Below, one piece after another: positions 34,553 through 47,400 of a DNA stretch of 64,000 nt. The notes below the pieces were generated by a model. That model was not told the origin of the DNA, did no database searches, and saw only the letters and a program-made list of their open reading frames with translations. Origin of the DNA: Pseudocercospora fijiensis CIRAD86 (lineage: Eukaryota > Ascomycota > Dothideomycetes > Mycosphaerellales > Mycosphaerellaceae). The stretch lies in contig NW_006921553.1 of the NCBI RefSeq assembly GCF_000340215.1, positions 62,001 through 126,000 on the forward strand, written 5' to 3'. Numbering within the stretch: the first letter of the stretch is position 1; each line of letters starts with the position of its first letter. Made by a program: the position numbers and the translations under genes.

Positions 34553-36040
34553 TCCTAGACGTCCTACTACCGCCCCGACCTCCTTAGGACTCTACGTATT
34601 TAACCCTACTAGTACTATTACTCGCGATCTTATACCGACTAATCGTTAGAGTAAGTTAGTCGCTAGCCTTCTTAGCTAAGGTACCTCCTTCGATCGCTTT
34701 CGTTAGACTAGTAATACTATCTTCCCTCGGGTCTTCGCTTAGATATAATATTAATCCCCTTATAGAGCGTACCTTTCTCTTGTCGTTAACCTAGTATAGG
34801 GGGAGTTTCGTGTATACTTTTAGTATATATCTAAACTACCTAGGTCTAAGTAGGAAGGCCGTAATACTCTTTGAACCTGTAGCGTAAGTAGCTGAATCGT
34901 CCGTTACTGTCCTGCCTTATAGCTCCTAGCCGTTACCCTTCGACCTAATTGCGTATACGAGCTTATCTTAGTCCCTAAGCCTGCTAGGTTCTTTAGGGTA
35001 GGCGAGGGCAGTTGTAAGAACTGCCCTACTAAGGAGATTTCTCGTCTCGGATAAGATATAGTTAAGCTCGTAACTAGTAAGGGTACTAGCTACCTACGTA
35101 TTAAGGTCTGTCTTATATCTAAAGATAAAACCGCCTATTTAACTATTATCGAGGGTATATATAAACTAGTAGTCTTCGAGAACTAGGTTAAGAAGCTTAA
35201 GGGCCGTAGACTAATTCTATTTAACAAGATTAGTAAGCTTACTAATAAGCACCTTACTACCGACGACCTCGAATATATATTCGATAGTTAGCCTAACGAA
35301 GACAAGGTAGCTTAGTAGATCCTTAACCCTCTAAAGGAATACGAAGTCTCTATTTAGATACTATATCTTCCGTATAGTAATCTAAAGGCTAAGAGCGACT
35401 ATATATTAATCGACCTAGGCTACTCTCGCGTTATTAATAGTACTAAGATTAAAGGCTACGAGAACTTAACTATCTCTAAGGTTGCTAAGGCGTACCGGAA
35501 TCTAACCGCTCTTCTAGGTTTAAATACCTTCGTACTATTCGCTTTTCCTACGGCTATCTTAGTCGAAGGCCTTAGTTATATTTCCGATACCCTAGTCGGT
35601 AGAATTCCTTAGTTAAGTTACGTTGTTTAGAATAAGGTTAAATAAAACCTCTAGTTTAGTAAGGAGGAGCTTAAGGAATATCTACGCGAGTAGGAGAAAG
35701 CTATATAGGACAAGGCTACTAACCTCCTAGTTAATTAAGCTTACTACGAGGCCGAGTACTTCGGTACTAATAGCTTTAATACCTACGAAGGAGTTCTCGA
35801 GAACCGACTAGCTAATAAGGTTATTACTAGTAAGGATTACGGTATATTAAAGCAATAGTAAGTCGGTATAGTAGATTGGTTATTGCTTATAAGAATGTTT
35901 TTATATATTAATAGAATCTAGGAATAATACTATCCTAGGGGTATTATTACGGAGTTTCTAAAAATAGCCTTAGCTAAGATACCTAAGGTAACTATATAAC
36001 TGTTTATTTGTTTTTAGCGCGTAATATAAAACGTATCTAG
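34553..36040 (+). pseudogene. Unidentified RIPped frame(s)
   Basis: A coherent + frame is visible at about 35,290-35,870 (LKEYEVSI, STKIKGYENLTISKVAKAYR, NTFVLFAFPTAI, KEELKEYLRE). RIP stops punctuate it. No family recognised. It may be the gag-side part of the retroelement whose integrase lies downstream, but nothing shows this directly. Confidence 0.3.
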
Positions 36041-36311
36041 TTAGATAGGAAGAAAGGGAGGGATACTAGCTAGTAACCGGCCCTATATATATAGGCTAGG
36101 GTTTAAGCCTATAAAAGAGGCCTCCTTCTATATAGTAGATAGATTATTAACCTCGTATAGTATATTATTTATATTACACTTCTATAATACCTATATTATA
36201 GGGCTCTAGTTATTAGCCTAAGCGATAGTCTTATTATCCTATCTTTCTAAATATAGCTGCCTATATTATTATAGGTTATATTACCCTCGGTTGCCTATAC
36301 TATTGCTACTA
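36040..36311 (+). repeat. Possible solo or degenerate LTR
   Basis: A short-repeat-poor block with a promoter-like TATAAAAGAGG at about 36,108, preceding an integrase fragment with no RT between them. No matching second copy was found within the window, so the LTR call is only a suggestion. Confidence 0.25.
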
Positions 36312-36316
36312 GTTAC

Positions 36317-36317
<1 letters not shown>

Positions 36318-36357
<40 letters not shown>
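36318..36357. repeat. (AGT)n microsatellite
   Basis: About 13 uninterrupted AGT units. Ancestrally possibly a mixed TGG/TAG or CAG-type repeat altered by RIP. Confidence 0.95.
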
Positions 36358-36362
<5 letters not shown>

Positions 36363-36449
36363 TTCCGTCCTTTACTAGTAAGAGTAACTAGTCGATCGAT
36401 AATAAGGGTTACTTAAAGTTTAAGGGTAGATACTATATCCCCGCTAAAC

Positions 36450-37840
36450 AGTCGATTAGATAAGAGCTTTTAAAGCGGTACTACGATAGTAAGCTTGCTA
36501 GTTACTATAGTATAGAGAGGTCGTACGAGCTACTATCGCGTATATACTACTAGCTAAATAGTAAACGGTATATAAAAGAGTATATATAGACCTATATAGT
36601 ATACTACCGTATTAAAGCACTAAAGCACTTGCTATTTAGCGAGCTATCTTTACTTCCTATCCTAAAGAAGCTATTTATAGAGCTTATAATAGACTTTATT
36701 ATATACCTTCCTCCTACTAAGCGTAGGGGTAGTAAGGATATATATAATACTATCCTTATTATAGTAGATCGATTTACTAAAGGCGCTCGATATATCCCGG
36801 CGCGGAAAGATTAGACTACTATTAATATAGTAGAAGCGCTATAGAATAATATCTTCTATACCTATTAGGGAACCTCTAAGGGAATAGTATCCGATCGCGG
36901 ATCGATACTAATATCGTACTATTAGAGCGAGATATACTTATAGCTAAGACTAAAGCATTAGCTATTAATAGCCTTCTATCTATAGACTAACGGTTAAATA
37001 GAGAGGTAGAATACTACGCTATAGTAGTACCTACGTAGCTATATTAATAAGAACCCTAAAGATTAGGTTAACCTCCTATAGCCTATCGAGTTCGTATATA
37101 ATAATAGTGTATACTTATTAACTAAGGTTTTACCCTATATAGCTATAATAGGCTAAAATGCCGCTTTGCTATAAGAGGCATTTACCTTACTCGAGGCCGA
37201 GCGTAAGGAAAGGGAAGCGCGTTAAGTACTAGAGACACTAGCGGCAATAGAACGCGTTTAGAAGATACGAGAAATCTATACTAAGATAACTAAGAAGCTA
37301 ATAAAGGCTTAAGAATACTAAAAGACCTACTACGACAAGCGCTATATACTAATAACCTTTAAGTAAGGCGATATAGTTATACTTAGTATAAAGAACCTCT
37401 ATATCCGTAAATACCTATTACCTAATAGCAAAACAAGGCCTAAGCTCGTACTAAGATATATTAGCCTATTTCGTATCCGAGAGGCTAGGGGTATATAGGC
37501 TTACTAGTTATAGTTTGCTCCTTATTATACTATCTATAATACCTTCTATAGATCCCTCCTTAAGCTATATTACTAGCGCGAAGGCAATAAAGCGCCTACT
37601 AAGTTAGAAGAAGTCTTAGCTAATAGTAAAGAGCTATAGTCGGTCGAGCGTATACTAAAGTACCGGACTAGATAGGGTAAGAAGGAGTAACTACTAAGGT
37701 AGTAGGGCTATTCGCCTAAATAGGACTCGTAGGAAACTAAAGGCTCCTTTAAGGATATAACTAAGTTGTTAGACGAGTATTAGACTAGTATAAAGAACAA
37801 GAAGAAGACTAAGAGCCTATAATATCGCTAGAGAGACCGA
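36450..37840 (+). pseudogene. Chromovirus integrase with C-terminal chromodomain
   Basis: The zinc-binding part reads LLSRIYY...YIKEYI. The catalytic core carries ELIIDFIIYLPPTKRRG (first Asp at 36692-36694), ILIIVDRFTKGARYIP, IVSDRGS (second Asp at about 36,893) and the TNG-x-IER counterpart of TDGQTER (about 36,988-37,010). The C-terminal GDIVILSIKNLYIRKYLLP lies near 37,370. A chromodomain lies at about 37,630-37,785 (SVERILKYRTR, ITKLLDEY). One 61-codon stretch, 36629-36814, escapes stops. RT and RNase H are not seen upstream, so this is a truncated element. Confidence 0.85.
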
Positions 37841-37849
37841 GGATTAATA

Positions 37850-39204
37850 GTACCCCTAGGGTACTATTAGCTAACTAATTAGAAGTAAGCAATTATTAGT
37901 AAAATAAGGCTATACTATAATAGTAAACGCGTACCGAGTATTAATAAGCGCGCTATAACGTATTAACTAATCGCCTACTCTTTTAAGGATTCTACCTTTT
38001 TACTAACGTAATAAGGCCCTTCTCTTAGTATTTAGGTCCCCCTTTTATTCCTTTATCCTATCGAGGCCTCGAGGCCTAGGCGATTAGAGCGCGCGCGCGC
38101 GAATAATAATAACAATAGTAATAATAGCGTCGCGCTACGGGCTTGCGATACGTTAGAAGCCGTACGGTCGTATTGCCGATATTATTATTATTAGTTAAAG
38201 AAGAAAACTAGAAGTAAGGTAAAGTTAGCGCTAAGACGACTAGCGCCGCTATTATTAATTTTACTTACTATTATTACTATATCTATAGGAACAACCTTAC
38301 CTATACTACGTACCTAAGGCTAAGAGCCTGCTATACTAACTAAGTTAAAGAACGACTATAGCGGAAGTTTAGTTAAAAAGAGAGAGAGCCGCTTAAGGAC
38401 TAATTAGTTAATAGACTACCTAAGGGCAAAAATATAGAGCGAAGCTAGCTAGGGTCGATTTTATAGATAATAAGTTACTTCTCGATCTTTCTAACTCTTT
38501 AAGCGAGGCGAACCTTAACTACTACGCTTATAATAGCCGTTACTTATAGAAACTAGACGAACTGTATTTTAGAAGATTAATAATTAAAGGCTACTAAACC
38601 TAACTAATTAGGGCTAGCGAAACTACGAATAAGAAAATAGAAATAGCCCTCGAAACGAATATTACTAGGTCTTTTAGAGTAGACGCAAAGAACTCGGATA
38701 ATATTACTTAGAACGGAGGTAGTACTATAATACCTCGTATGTCTACCTATTATAGTAGGGAAGACGCGCTCGTATTATAATTAGCGAATAGCCCTAGATT
38801 CTTATAGATATATATTACCTTATTATACGTAAGGATAGCGTAGTTAGAGTATTATATTGCTATTAGAAGGTAAGGTTTAATATAGTTATATAACTAGGTA
38901 GTTAAGCGTTTAATTTAGCGCGGACTAAGCAGTTATTAGACTTGCTAAGTTAGTACTAATAGAGGTCGAGATTAGAGTATAAAAAGGCTACGAGGGCGCG
39001 GCCTTTAGAAAGGAAGCGTATATTAGGGCTAAAGAGGCTATATATAATTAGTATATAACTAGGCCGAGTAAAGCTAGGGTCTCGAAGCTCTAGGTAGGGC
39101 TTAGCGCTTAGCGATAGGCTAACTTACCCGCCTTCCTCCCTCTCCTCCTAGATCCCTATCGAATACTACTATATCTACTACTACCCTATCTACCTACTAA
39201 TATA
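37850..39204. other. RIPped DNA without recognisable genes
   Basis: Uniform RIP composition with a (CG)n-like GCGCGCGCGCGC tract near 38,090. No domain signature found on either strand. Confidence 0.6.
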
Positions 39205-39625
39205 ACCCCTATTATAAGGAGGGCTTCTAGGGAAATCGATAAGTTCTACCTAGATCTAGATAATAATATTCTACTAAGTAGTTAGAGAATTAAAAAGCGA
39301 GCGAAAGGATAAAATTTATATCTAATAAGTATAGTTTCTAAACTAAAGTATAATAGCTTATATATATATATATACTTTTAATTTATTAGTACCCTTAGCT
39401 AATTGTCTATAGACTTAGGGTTATATAAGTAGCTTCCTATAACTAAAAAATACCGGCTACGCTACCGGCTAAAGGGCTTACTTCGAGTTACGTATATATT
39501 CTTATACTTCTTAGAAACCGATAAATTCTATAGTTCGGACTAGCTACTCCTATAGTTGCTTAGCAAACTAACCTAAACTAAACTAGATCTTCGGCTTAGT
39601 GAACTAGACTAAACTGACCCGAAAA
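39205..39625 (+). mobile_element. Truncated 3' end of the hAT family (copy D)
   Basis: Closely follows copy A 12,235-12,862 but with a single 203-bp-type subterminal unit. It ends at ...AAACTGACCCGAA just before the TIR, where a (TAG)n tract (39634-39669) begins. Contains one GCCGGCTA pair (39,452-39,473). Confidence 0.85.
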
Positions 39626-39633
39626 ACTTACTA

Positions 39634-39669
<36 letters not shown>
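39634..39669. repeat. (TAG)n microsatellite followed by purine-rich tract
   Basis: Twelve TAG units are followed by GTATATAAAG and an (AAGAAA)-like purine run to about 39,716. Confidence 0.92.
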
Positions 39670-39739
39670 GGGTATATAAAGAAAAAGAAGAAAAAGAAGA
39701 AAAAGAAGGAAAAGAGGAGAATATTAATACTACTAGAAA

Positions 39740-39960
39740 GCGATTAAAAAGTAAAAGTTACAAAAGCGAAGGAAGGCGCGAGCACAAGCAAAGCGATTAA
39801 AAAAGTAGTTACGGCGCGCTTCAGAAGCCGGTTAGCAGGCAAAAGAGCGCGGCCCAGAAGTCGCGAAGAAAGTAACAGTCCCTAAAACCTAGGATACAGT
39901 AACCCCGACCAGAATATCGCGGAAACCCTAGGCGCGCAGAAGGAAACTACGAGCGCGTTA
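39740..39960. other. Strand-asymmetric RIP patch
   Basis: About a dozen CA dinucleotides are retained on the + strand while TG is absent. In the rest of the block both are depleted. Minus-strand CpA was therefore mutated but plus-strand CpA was not. Confidence 0.75.
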
Positions 39961-42900
39961 CTTTAGAAAGCTTAGATAAGTATAGATCTAATATCTAAGG
40001 TAATAGCGCTAGAAACTACGAGAAACGTTCTATTCCTATAAAGGAAGGGGAGGAGGACGGGGATAATATAAAGGGCTACGCTCTAGGTAGAAAGTACTAG
40101 CCTTAGGCATTCGGCCTACGCGATTCTAACCTACTACTTAGCGCTTAGTACACTATATAAAACCATTCGGATTCACGTAGATAGACTTAGCTCTTTATCG
40201 AACCTGTTAAGTCTTATATCTAGTATCTACGTACGCGTTACTTACCTATAATAATTAGTAGATTTATAAAGTAATAAAACTCGATTTAGTTACTATTTTA
40301 GGGTTCTTTCGCTCGATATTATGCTTAAATTACACTCTAGCTATTATCATTCTATCTATATAATAAATAAGCTTTTACCGTCGGATTTTACGCCTAATAT
40401 TATTAGTATTCTTTAGACTAAGATAAATTTCGCTAAGTACGTAAACCGCTTTATCTCGGAGATACTATTATAGGGCGAACGTCTAAAAGAATACGGGTTT
40501 TCCCTTTCTAATTAGTTTCTTAACCGTTTAGTATACTATTTTTATTTGCTTATTATATACAGTATTAAAGTTACTAGTAGCGTTTAAGTAATAAGTCTTA
40601 AGATTTTATTCTTATAGGATTAAAGTAGTCGTATCGGTAGCGGCGGTAGACAATAATACTAATTAAAGGATACGAAGATAATATAAGGATATACCGTAAA
40701 GTTAATAGACACGAGCTTCCTTATTTTAACTAGAAAACTAATCTCATTTAGGAAACCTAGTCTAGAAAGGAGGTAATTGTAACCTAATTACGATATTAAT
40801 CGTTTAGGAACCTATTCGTAACCCTAGATTAGCTAGGTATATTATACTCTCTATAGCCTCAAGTATCTACTACTAAGACTAGTATAGGCGTCGTAGTAAA
40901 AGAGAGGGCTATAAATTATTACAATTACGTAAGTAGGTTCTATAGGATACGGACAACTTTATACTTTAGTAAATATTCCTATAAGACTATTCGAAAAATA
41001 GTAGATAGGAGGCAAGAAGCTATAAGAGGATTTAGAGAAGCTACTAGTACGGTAGAGGCGAGTAGAAGTAGCGGTAGTTTATAAGGTATACTAGCTAGCT
41101 ATAGACGCTATACGAGTCCTACGCCTAAGGTAACTTTAAAGAGTTACAAGCGATATAGTATCTAAGCTAACTATATAAGCTATACTAATTCTACTCTAGA
41201 GAAAAGGTAGGAGCGACGATAAGGAGCGGTCTATAATAAGGAGAATTCTCTAACTTTACTAAACGTATAGTATTAAGGATACGACTTACTACTATAGCCG
41301 TAATATATTCGTCTAAAGTAAGTATAATACTTATAACTCTATTATAGCCTAAAACTAGACTATATCGGGTAGCAATTCGTTCTAAGGAATTAATCTACCT
41401 CTAAGCTAGCTTAATAATATAAAGAGGGCCTCGGGAATATACGAAATTTAAGCTCTAATAAGACTAATATTATCTCGTAATACTAAATCTTTCCCTACTA
41501 GATAGTAGGCCGTAGGACAAAGATATACGCGAAATAACGTTAACTATCGATAAGATAAAGGTAACGAATACTACTACGGCTTTGCCTTCGTCTTTTTAGT
41601 ATAATATAAAAAGAAGCCCGCTCTTCTATTAGCCCCTTACTCCGTTCGCGTTTAGTAAATAGAAGAAGGATATAGCCGTTAGTAAAAGCAGCTTCCCTAG
41701 AGTTACCTTTAATAGTCCTTAATATCGTACCCTACTTATTATTACTATACTTCCCTATATTATTTTCTGACTTTAAATAATATACGTTAACTCCTCGCCT
41801 ATTACTTATAAACCTTCTCTAGAAAAGGCCCTTCTATAGTCCTACTAAAGACGATAAAAGCCCCTAAAAGCGCTTATACGTTCGCGAATACCGAGACGAT
41901 AATAGGAAGTAATATAACTTCCGAGAGTATTAGTAAAGAATGTTAGGTGTATTTTAATCTCTTCTTAATAAACGCCTTATATCTACTAGTAGCTAATCCT
42001 TCGAGCGGTACCTAACTAAGAGCGCTAGCTACAGCTCTTCTTCGGTAGGCTAGAGCTAGTTATACCTATAAGTTCGTCGTCTTATATAGAGAGTATAGTA
42101 AAGGGATTAGATTTAGTTTCCTAAAGAAGGCAATAATCTTTACTCTCTTTTTATATTAACGTAGTAGAATTACTCCTATACCGAGGTTATAGACGCTACT
42201 ACATATTATAGACTCTCCTTTACCTATAGAAGCTATAACTAATAAATATTCGGAAAGCGCTTATACGCTTAAGTATTACTTTACTATAATTTTCCTCCTA
42301 GCCTACGACGTTAGTCTTATCCTAATCCTATAAACTATAGTAATAACTCTACCCTTTATATATACTTCTTTACGTTTAGACTAAGCCTATAACTCGGCAA
42401 GCTCTATAAGTAATAATAGGGGACGAGAAAATATATATAAAAGATATCTCTCTATATCCTATCCTAGAGGGAGTAGTAGTAAAGCTTCTATTAAAGTAAA
42501 GAAGAGACTATAAGGAGAGAGGCCTTATAAAAGTAGCCGTAGGTAACGTAAAGTCTATCTATTCTACGTATCTACTAAGGGATCTTTAAACAAGTAATCT
42601 AACGACGTTAGCCTAATAGACCTAGATAAGTAGGAGCCTAGGTATATAGATATAAAAAGCAAATATCGGAATAATATAGAAGAAATAAGTTAGGAAGGAG
42701 TAAGCTAGAGAGGCGTAAGTTTAATAAGCGCGTAATTAGTACTATTAACCGGAAGTCGAATAGTAGCTACCTACTATACTATAGTATTACGGCTATTAGG
42801 TAGGCGGATAATATATTACTAGTAATAGTCGTTTAGGTAGTCTTAGAATACTAGCGTATAGTAGTAGGTAAGGATAAGCTATAAGATAAATACCTAAAGA

Positions 42901-45600
42901 TTAACGTAATATAGCGTAGGTAATTAGGTTTAGATTATCGTCTAGCTAGTATAACTCTACTCTATAGTCTTAAATAGGCAAAGGTTTAAAAGGCTTCCTA
43001 CGAGTTTATAAGTCTCTACTACTAAACCTATCTCCTCCTATATAATCTATAATAATATATAACTACTATCGCTAACCTTCTATATATAATTCTTATAGTC
43101 TCGTCTAAATCCTCCCTACTACCGTCTTTATACTTATACTACTATAGTTTATAAGATTATCGTTTTATAGAGTCTACGCTCTCCTATTACTATACTACGT
43201 TTACGCTAATCCGAACTATCTCGCGCCTTACGTTTTATTCCTTAGTCTAAACTATATTCTTTATCTTCGGCTATATAATCTAAGTATATTTCGAAAAGGC
43301 GATAAGTCCTAATAGATTTCTACTATAATTCGCTATATATAAAGGGAATGTATAGCGTATCCCTAGGGTATAACGTTCGTCTATAAACTTAGTAGTAATA
43401 GAGTTAGAGTATTACTTAGCTTCGAAATTGCTATAGGTCCCTATAATACTCCTAGAAGGGCTAGCGTATTCGAGTAGTATAGTATAAGCCGGTATATCGG
43501 CAATTTTCGAGAAAGCTATAGCCTAAGACCGTAAAGCTTCGAATACCGGCGGTATAAATATCCTACTACCGAAAGATCTTTACGCGGCTTTAATTTTTTT
43601 ACCTATACCGTCTATCCTTATTAATACGCTATTTACGCTTAACCCTAAAGCTTTTCTACTAAATTTAGCTATCTATATAATCCGGAATATACGACACTTA
43701 CTAAGTAAGTATAGCAACCTCGGACAAATATAGCAGGCATCTTAGTGGACTATAAATCTTTATCGGTACGCTATAGAGCCTAAAATTAGAAGCATTTCTA
43801 CTAGACTTTAGTACTAGACTCGATGCCGAGAGTGCTAAAGTCTATAAGGAAATGTAGCGACGTCGGGTATAGATAGTAGAACAAGTATCTCTCTAAAGCT
43901 TTATAATTGCCGGCTAACGAGTATAAGCCGAGCACTTTTATAAACTCCCTTCCTACGTCTTCTAAGTACCGCTCTACGGCTGCTATAAGCTCTACGAGCC
44001 TAACCTACCTCTATTTAGGCGCCCCGCTTTATAGGCTTATATGTACCTTCTACCTTCTACCTTCTACCTTCGATCTTATATATATATTAGTTTCTATTCT
44101 CGCTCGTTCTTATATTATCTACACTAATATATATCTAGTTAGCGGTCTATACTAAGCCTATAGCGAAGCGCCTAAAAGAAAAGCGTACAGCTCCTATATA
44201 ACCGTCTAGTATATAAACGAGATTTCGAATTTATAGAAGTATAACTATATATTAGATAGACAAACCTAAAAAAGCTATTCTACGTAACGATAAGAAGAAG
44301 ATTTATTCTTATATAAGCCTATTGCTAATTTAGATACTATAGGCTATATTTGCTATACACTAAGGCTAGTTATCCGTAGAACCTAGCTTAAATCTAATAG
44401 CTTCCTCTACTCGAGGGTAAGACAAGACCTTTAATACTAGATATACGGACAATAAACACTAGGAGATCCGAGTCTATAGCGATACAAAGGGGCTCCGTAT
44501 ACTAGAAAGGAGGTCGTAGTCTTATATTGTTACTATCTTGCCCTCGGAGGCAAATAATAAGACTTTTATCGCAATCTACGTTTCCTCGTAGCGGATAGAA
44601 CGCGGTAACAACCCTCCGTCGTATTCTATCTTAGAGTTAGAGGGCCTAGCTAAATACATTGCGATAGACCTTAGCTACTTAAGATTATTATATCGCCGTA
44701 GAGATAGTAAGTTACAGCCTTCGAGGGCAAATAGCTATATACTACCTACTAGTTTAGCCTAGTTTGTTATTAGGCTTATAGGCGAAGAATTAGTTATATA
44801 TTATTAAAGTGTCGTAAAAGTCCTATTTAATATTAATAAAAGTCGATATAACGTAATTCTTCCTCCTATAAGCCTAAATAGAGGTAGAGCCTAATACGAC
44901 GTAGCAAATACTATCGTTTAAGGCCTCTCGTTATCGGTATAGGAAGCTAAAGACCGTTATTACGAAGGAGATAGAGAATAGCGCTTTAAAGGAGTTAGAG
45001 TATAGTATTCTAAAGGAGCTAGAGTACGGCATTCCGAAAGAGTTAAAGTATAGTTATTTAGGAGGACTTTAGGCCTTCTCGTACAGCGACGCGTAATAAG
45101 TCTCTAACTTGTTCTAATATAGTTAAAGACGAACGTAGTAGCTAATGCGACCTTAGACTGCCTCTAGTACGAGACTAGGCATCTATAGTAACTTCGTTGC
45201 CTAGTAACGAGCGCTTTAAGTCCTCTACGTCTCGGCCCTTAATAATCTATAATCGCTGCTTTATATAGTATATCTTATAGGAAACTCGATTAGAGTAAAG
45301 CATACTCCTTAGTATAATATTACGCTATAAAGTCGACGTCGGGGAAGCGATTAGCCTATAGTAAACGAAGAAGTCGAGAGCTACCCTTAGGAAGAACAGA
45401 ACGCGATTATAACAAAATTCGGGTAACGAGAACAGTTTCTACTAGATAATGCCGACGAAAGAAGTAGCAAGCTTCTACGAAGTACAAGCTACAAGATTAG
45501 GAAGAGAAAACCTCCTTAACAATTATAACGATATCGCTCCGCTTCCGGAGAGCCTATATCTTCTACTTAAGTTAGAATCGCGAGCATAGTTTAAGAACTT
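39961..45600. other. RIPped DNA, unassigned
   Basis: Composition is that of RIPped repeats. I found no transposase, RT, integrase or LTR pair. Minor structure: four TACCTTC units at 44,044-44,071, and a roughly 33-bp coding-like repeat (KELEY-type) at about 44,985-45,055. An apparent 82-aa + ORF at 43,907-44,155 has no recognisable features. Confidence 0.55.
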
Positions 45601-45740
45601 TATTCTACGACGGCTAAGACGATGCTATTCCTAGAGGATAGAGAGTTAAGCCGGTAGACTAGACGGGCTAAGTATAGAAGTAGTTGCCTACGGACATATA
45701 TAGAATCCTACAAATCCTTCGCCGACTACCTAGTAATACG

Positions 45741-46001
45741 TCACTTGAGTTTTGGTTTAATGCATCTTAAATATAGCTTAAGAGCGACTATGCTAGTTGT
45801 AACAAAAATGCCCTTTAGCCGCGTCCTCTGTTTCTCCTCCGTAATAGTATCTCGGACTTCAACGTCTAAAGCATTCGGGCTCCTAGACTGCCTAAGGAAA
45901 TAAGCAGAGTTCGAGGCTAGTTGATTTGGTAAGGTTTGAGGTTTGCTGAGCACTGAAGACGTGTAACGAGGTGAACTTAGGGAGATATCGAGTATCGCCA
46001 C
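45741..46001 (-). CDS. Hypothetical 86-codon ORF at the island edge
   Basis: An 86-aa minus-strand ORF straddling the RIP/normal boundary. Its C-terminal half lies in partly RIPped DNA. No recognisable domain; could be a truncated gene tail or chance. Confidence 0.15.
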   Translation of the reverse strand: MAILDISLSSPRYTSSVLSKPQTLPNQLASNSAYFLRQSRSPNALDVEVRDTITEEKQRTRLKGIFVTTSIVALKLYLRCIKPKLK

Positions 46002-46687
46002 CTCCTATGACTTGGGCTGAGATCCAGAAGCCACGTTTGCGACTGACACCTCGTCAGGATGTGAAGAGTTCGGAGTAGCAGCGCTGGCAAGCGAGGATTC
46101 GACAGTTGGGGCTGCGTGATCGTCGGTCGCCTGGGGCACTGCGTCTTTGAAGCTGGATGCCACTTCTCGTCACTGGCTTCGGGAGCCTTCGTTGTCCGGT
46201 GTGAGCTTGAATCATTTTCAGCACGTGTGAGTGACACTGCTGCTAGGCATCTTGCCACTATCAGCACGAGGGATTGTGCCTGAAGGCAAGTTGTTGTGGA
46301 GTCAGTGTGCCCGGCAGCCTCTGCGTCAGCTGCAGTGTGACCAAGATTCGGGATACAATGAGCGATTCCCATGCCTTCAACGCATTGATCAGAGCGCACT
46401 CCGCCTCCATTTGCAGTCTCGACAAGTTGCGATGAGATTTTGTGCGGAACAACAGCTTCGCCGAGCTCTGCCTGCCGCTCATCAATGTCTTGGATGGCAG
46501 CGACCTGCTCCGTGTCTTGAGTGGCTCGCACGGCCGCAGTTGACTCGTTGGGCGGCTGAGAGTTGTGATCACTCACAACGAGCTCTTGATCTGGCGATGG
46601 GCGAGCTGTCAAACCCTTGTGCTGTGCCAGTGCTTTGGTCTCCGTCGCGTTGCTCGCGGGGACATTTGCCTTGTCGCCCTCGTTCAC
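45977..46687 (-). CDS. Hypothetical 236-codon ORF, repeat-derived
   Basis: The longest minus-strand ORF of the island's left side starts inside the ~240-bp repeat array (its N-terminus includes GLTARPSPDQE, echoed with frame changes in the next two units). Ala/Ser/Gln/Glu-rich, no known domain, no convincing splice pattern. A 156-aa + ORF overlaps it, so coding status is doubtful. Confidence 0.25.
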   Translation of the reverse strand: MNEGDKANVPASNATETKALAQHKGLTARPSPDQELVVSDHNSQPPNESTAAVRATQDTEQVAAIQDIDERQAELGEAVVPHKISSQLVETANGGGVRSDQCVEGMGIAHCIPNLGHTAADAEAAGHTDSTTTCLQAQSLVLIVARCLAAVSLTRAENDSSSHRTTKAPEASDEKWHPASKTQCPRRPTITQPQLSNPRLPALLLRTLHILTRCQSQTWLLDLSPSHRRWRYSISP

Positions 46688-47290
46688 CTAGTGATAGATG
46701 ATGGAGCTCCAGGTCCTTGTAGCCTCTGGACGTCCGCGGTTGTTATAGTGCAAGGCCTCATTTGCATTCGAAGAGTCCTTTTCGCCCGGCTTCCTCCTCG
46801 CTGGGGTTGCGATCACGCTCAACAAGCCCTCGCTCTAGCGATGGGCGAGCTGTCAACTCCTTGTGCTGTGCTGGTGCGCTGGTCTCGGCTGCAATGCTCG
46901 CTGGCACATCATCTTGTCGGCCTCGCGATGGATGGTGCTCTCGGTCTCTGTACCCTCCTCACGTCTCCACTGTTGTAATGGTGCAAGGCCTCATTTGCAT
47001 TCGAAGCGTGTCTTTCGTCTTGACCTTCCTCCTGACTGGGTGATCCGAGCACTAGAAGGCGCTCGTAGCCTGGCGATGGCCGAGCTGTCAGGTCATTGTT
47101 CTGTGCTGGTGCTCTCTGGTCTCCGCTGCCATACTCGCTGCCGCACTTGCTTTTCGGCGTCGTTCACTTTGCGATTGATGGAGGTTCCGGGCGCTGTGGC
47201 CGCCACATATCCGCTGTTGGTCTGAAGCCCCACTTGAATTCGAAGTGTCCTCTTCGCCTTGTTCGCCCAAAACCTCCTCCTTACTGAGAG
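46575..47290. repeat. Three ~240-bp tandem repeats
   Basis: Units are marked by CT(G/A)GCGATGG(G/C)CGAGCTGTCA at 46591, 46835 and 47070 (spacings 244 and 235). A second shared block GGCCTCATTTGCATTCGAAG lies near 46,755 and 46,986, with a diverged form near 47,225. Spacings are not multiples of three, so any ancestral minus-strand reading frame is broken between units. Confidence 0.85.
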
Positions 47291-47400
47291 CATTCTCGCC
47301 CGGAACCTCTTTCCAACTCGGAGCGTTCTCTTCGCCAGGAGCATCATCCTTCTCTGAAACCTCATCTTCGCCCGCAACCTGCTCCCGCGTCGTCGTTCCA
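47245..47400 (-). other. Acidic repeat-like minus-strand frame
   Basis: Minus-strand reading gives short Glu-rich units (EQVAGEDEVSEKDDAPGEEN, then PGENALSKEEVLGEQGEED) with no stop for about 50 codons, flanked by a stop upstream. Could be an exon of a decayed repeat protein; the + strand frame is Ser/Pro-rich. Confidence 0.25.

Larger units (their letters stand above)
1..45600. other. Left RIP-mutated repeat block
   Basis: CA and TG are nearly absent over long stretches while TA and CG are abundant, on both strands. This is the signature of fungal repeat-induced point mutation acting on CpA. TAG and TAA stops interrupt nearly every frame, so surviving short ORFs are mostly shadows. Patches with residual CA or TG (for example 12,350-12,750 and 39,740-39,960) are incompletely mutated. 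The right limit is gradual between about 45,600 and 45,750. No RIP index was computed; the call rests on reading the sequence. Confidence 0.93.

Noticed and set aside
43907..44155. 82-aa + strand ORF as a gene
   Set aside because: Within RIPped DNA and including TACCTTC repeats; no domain or splice structure.
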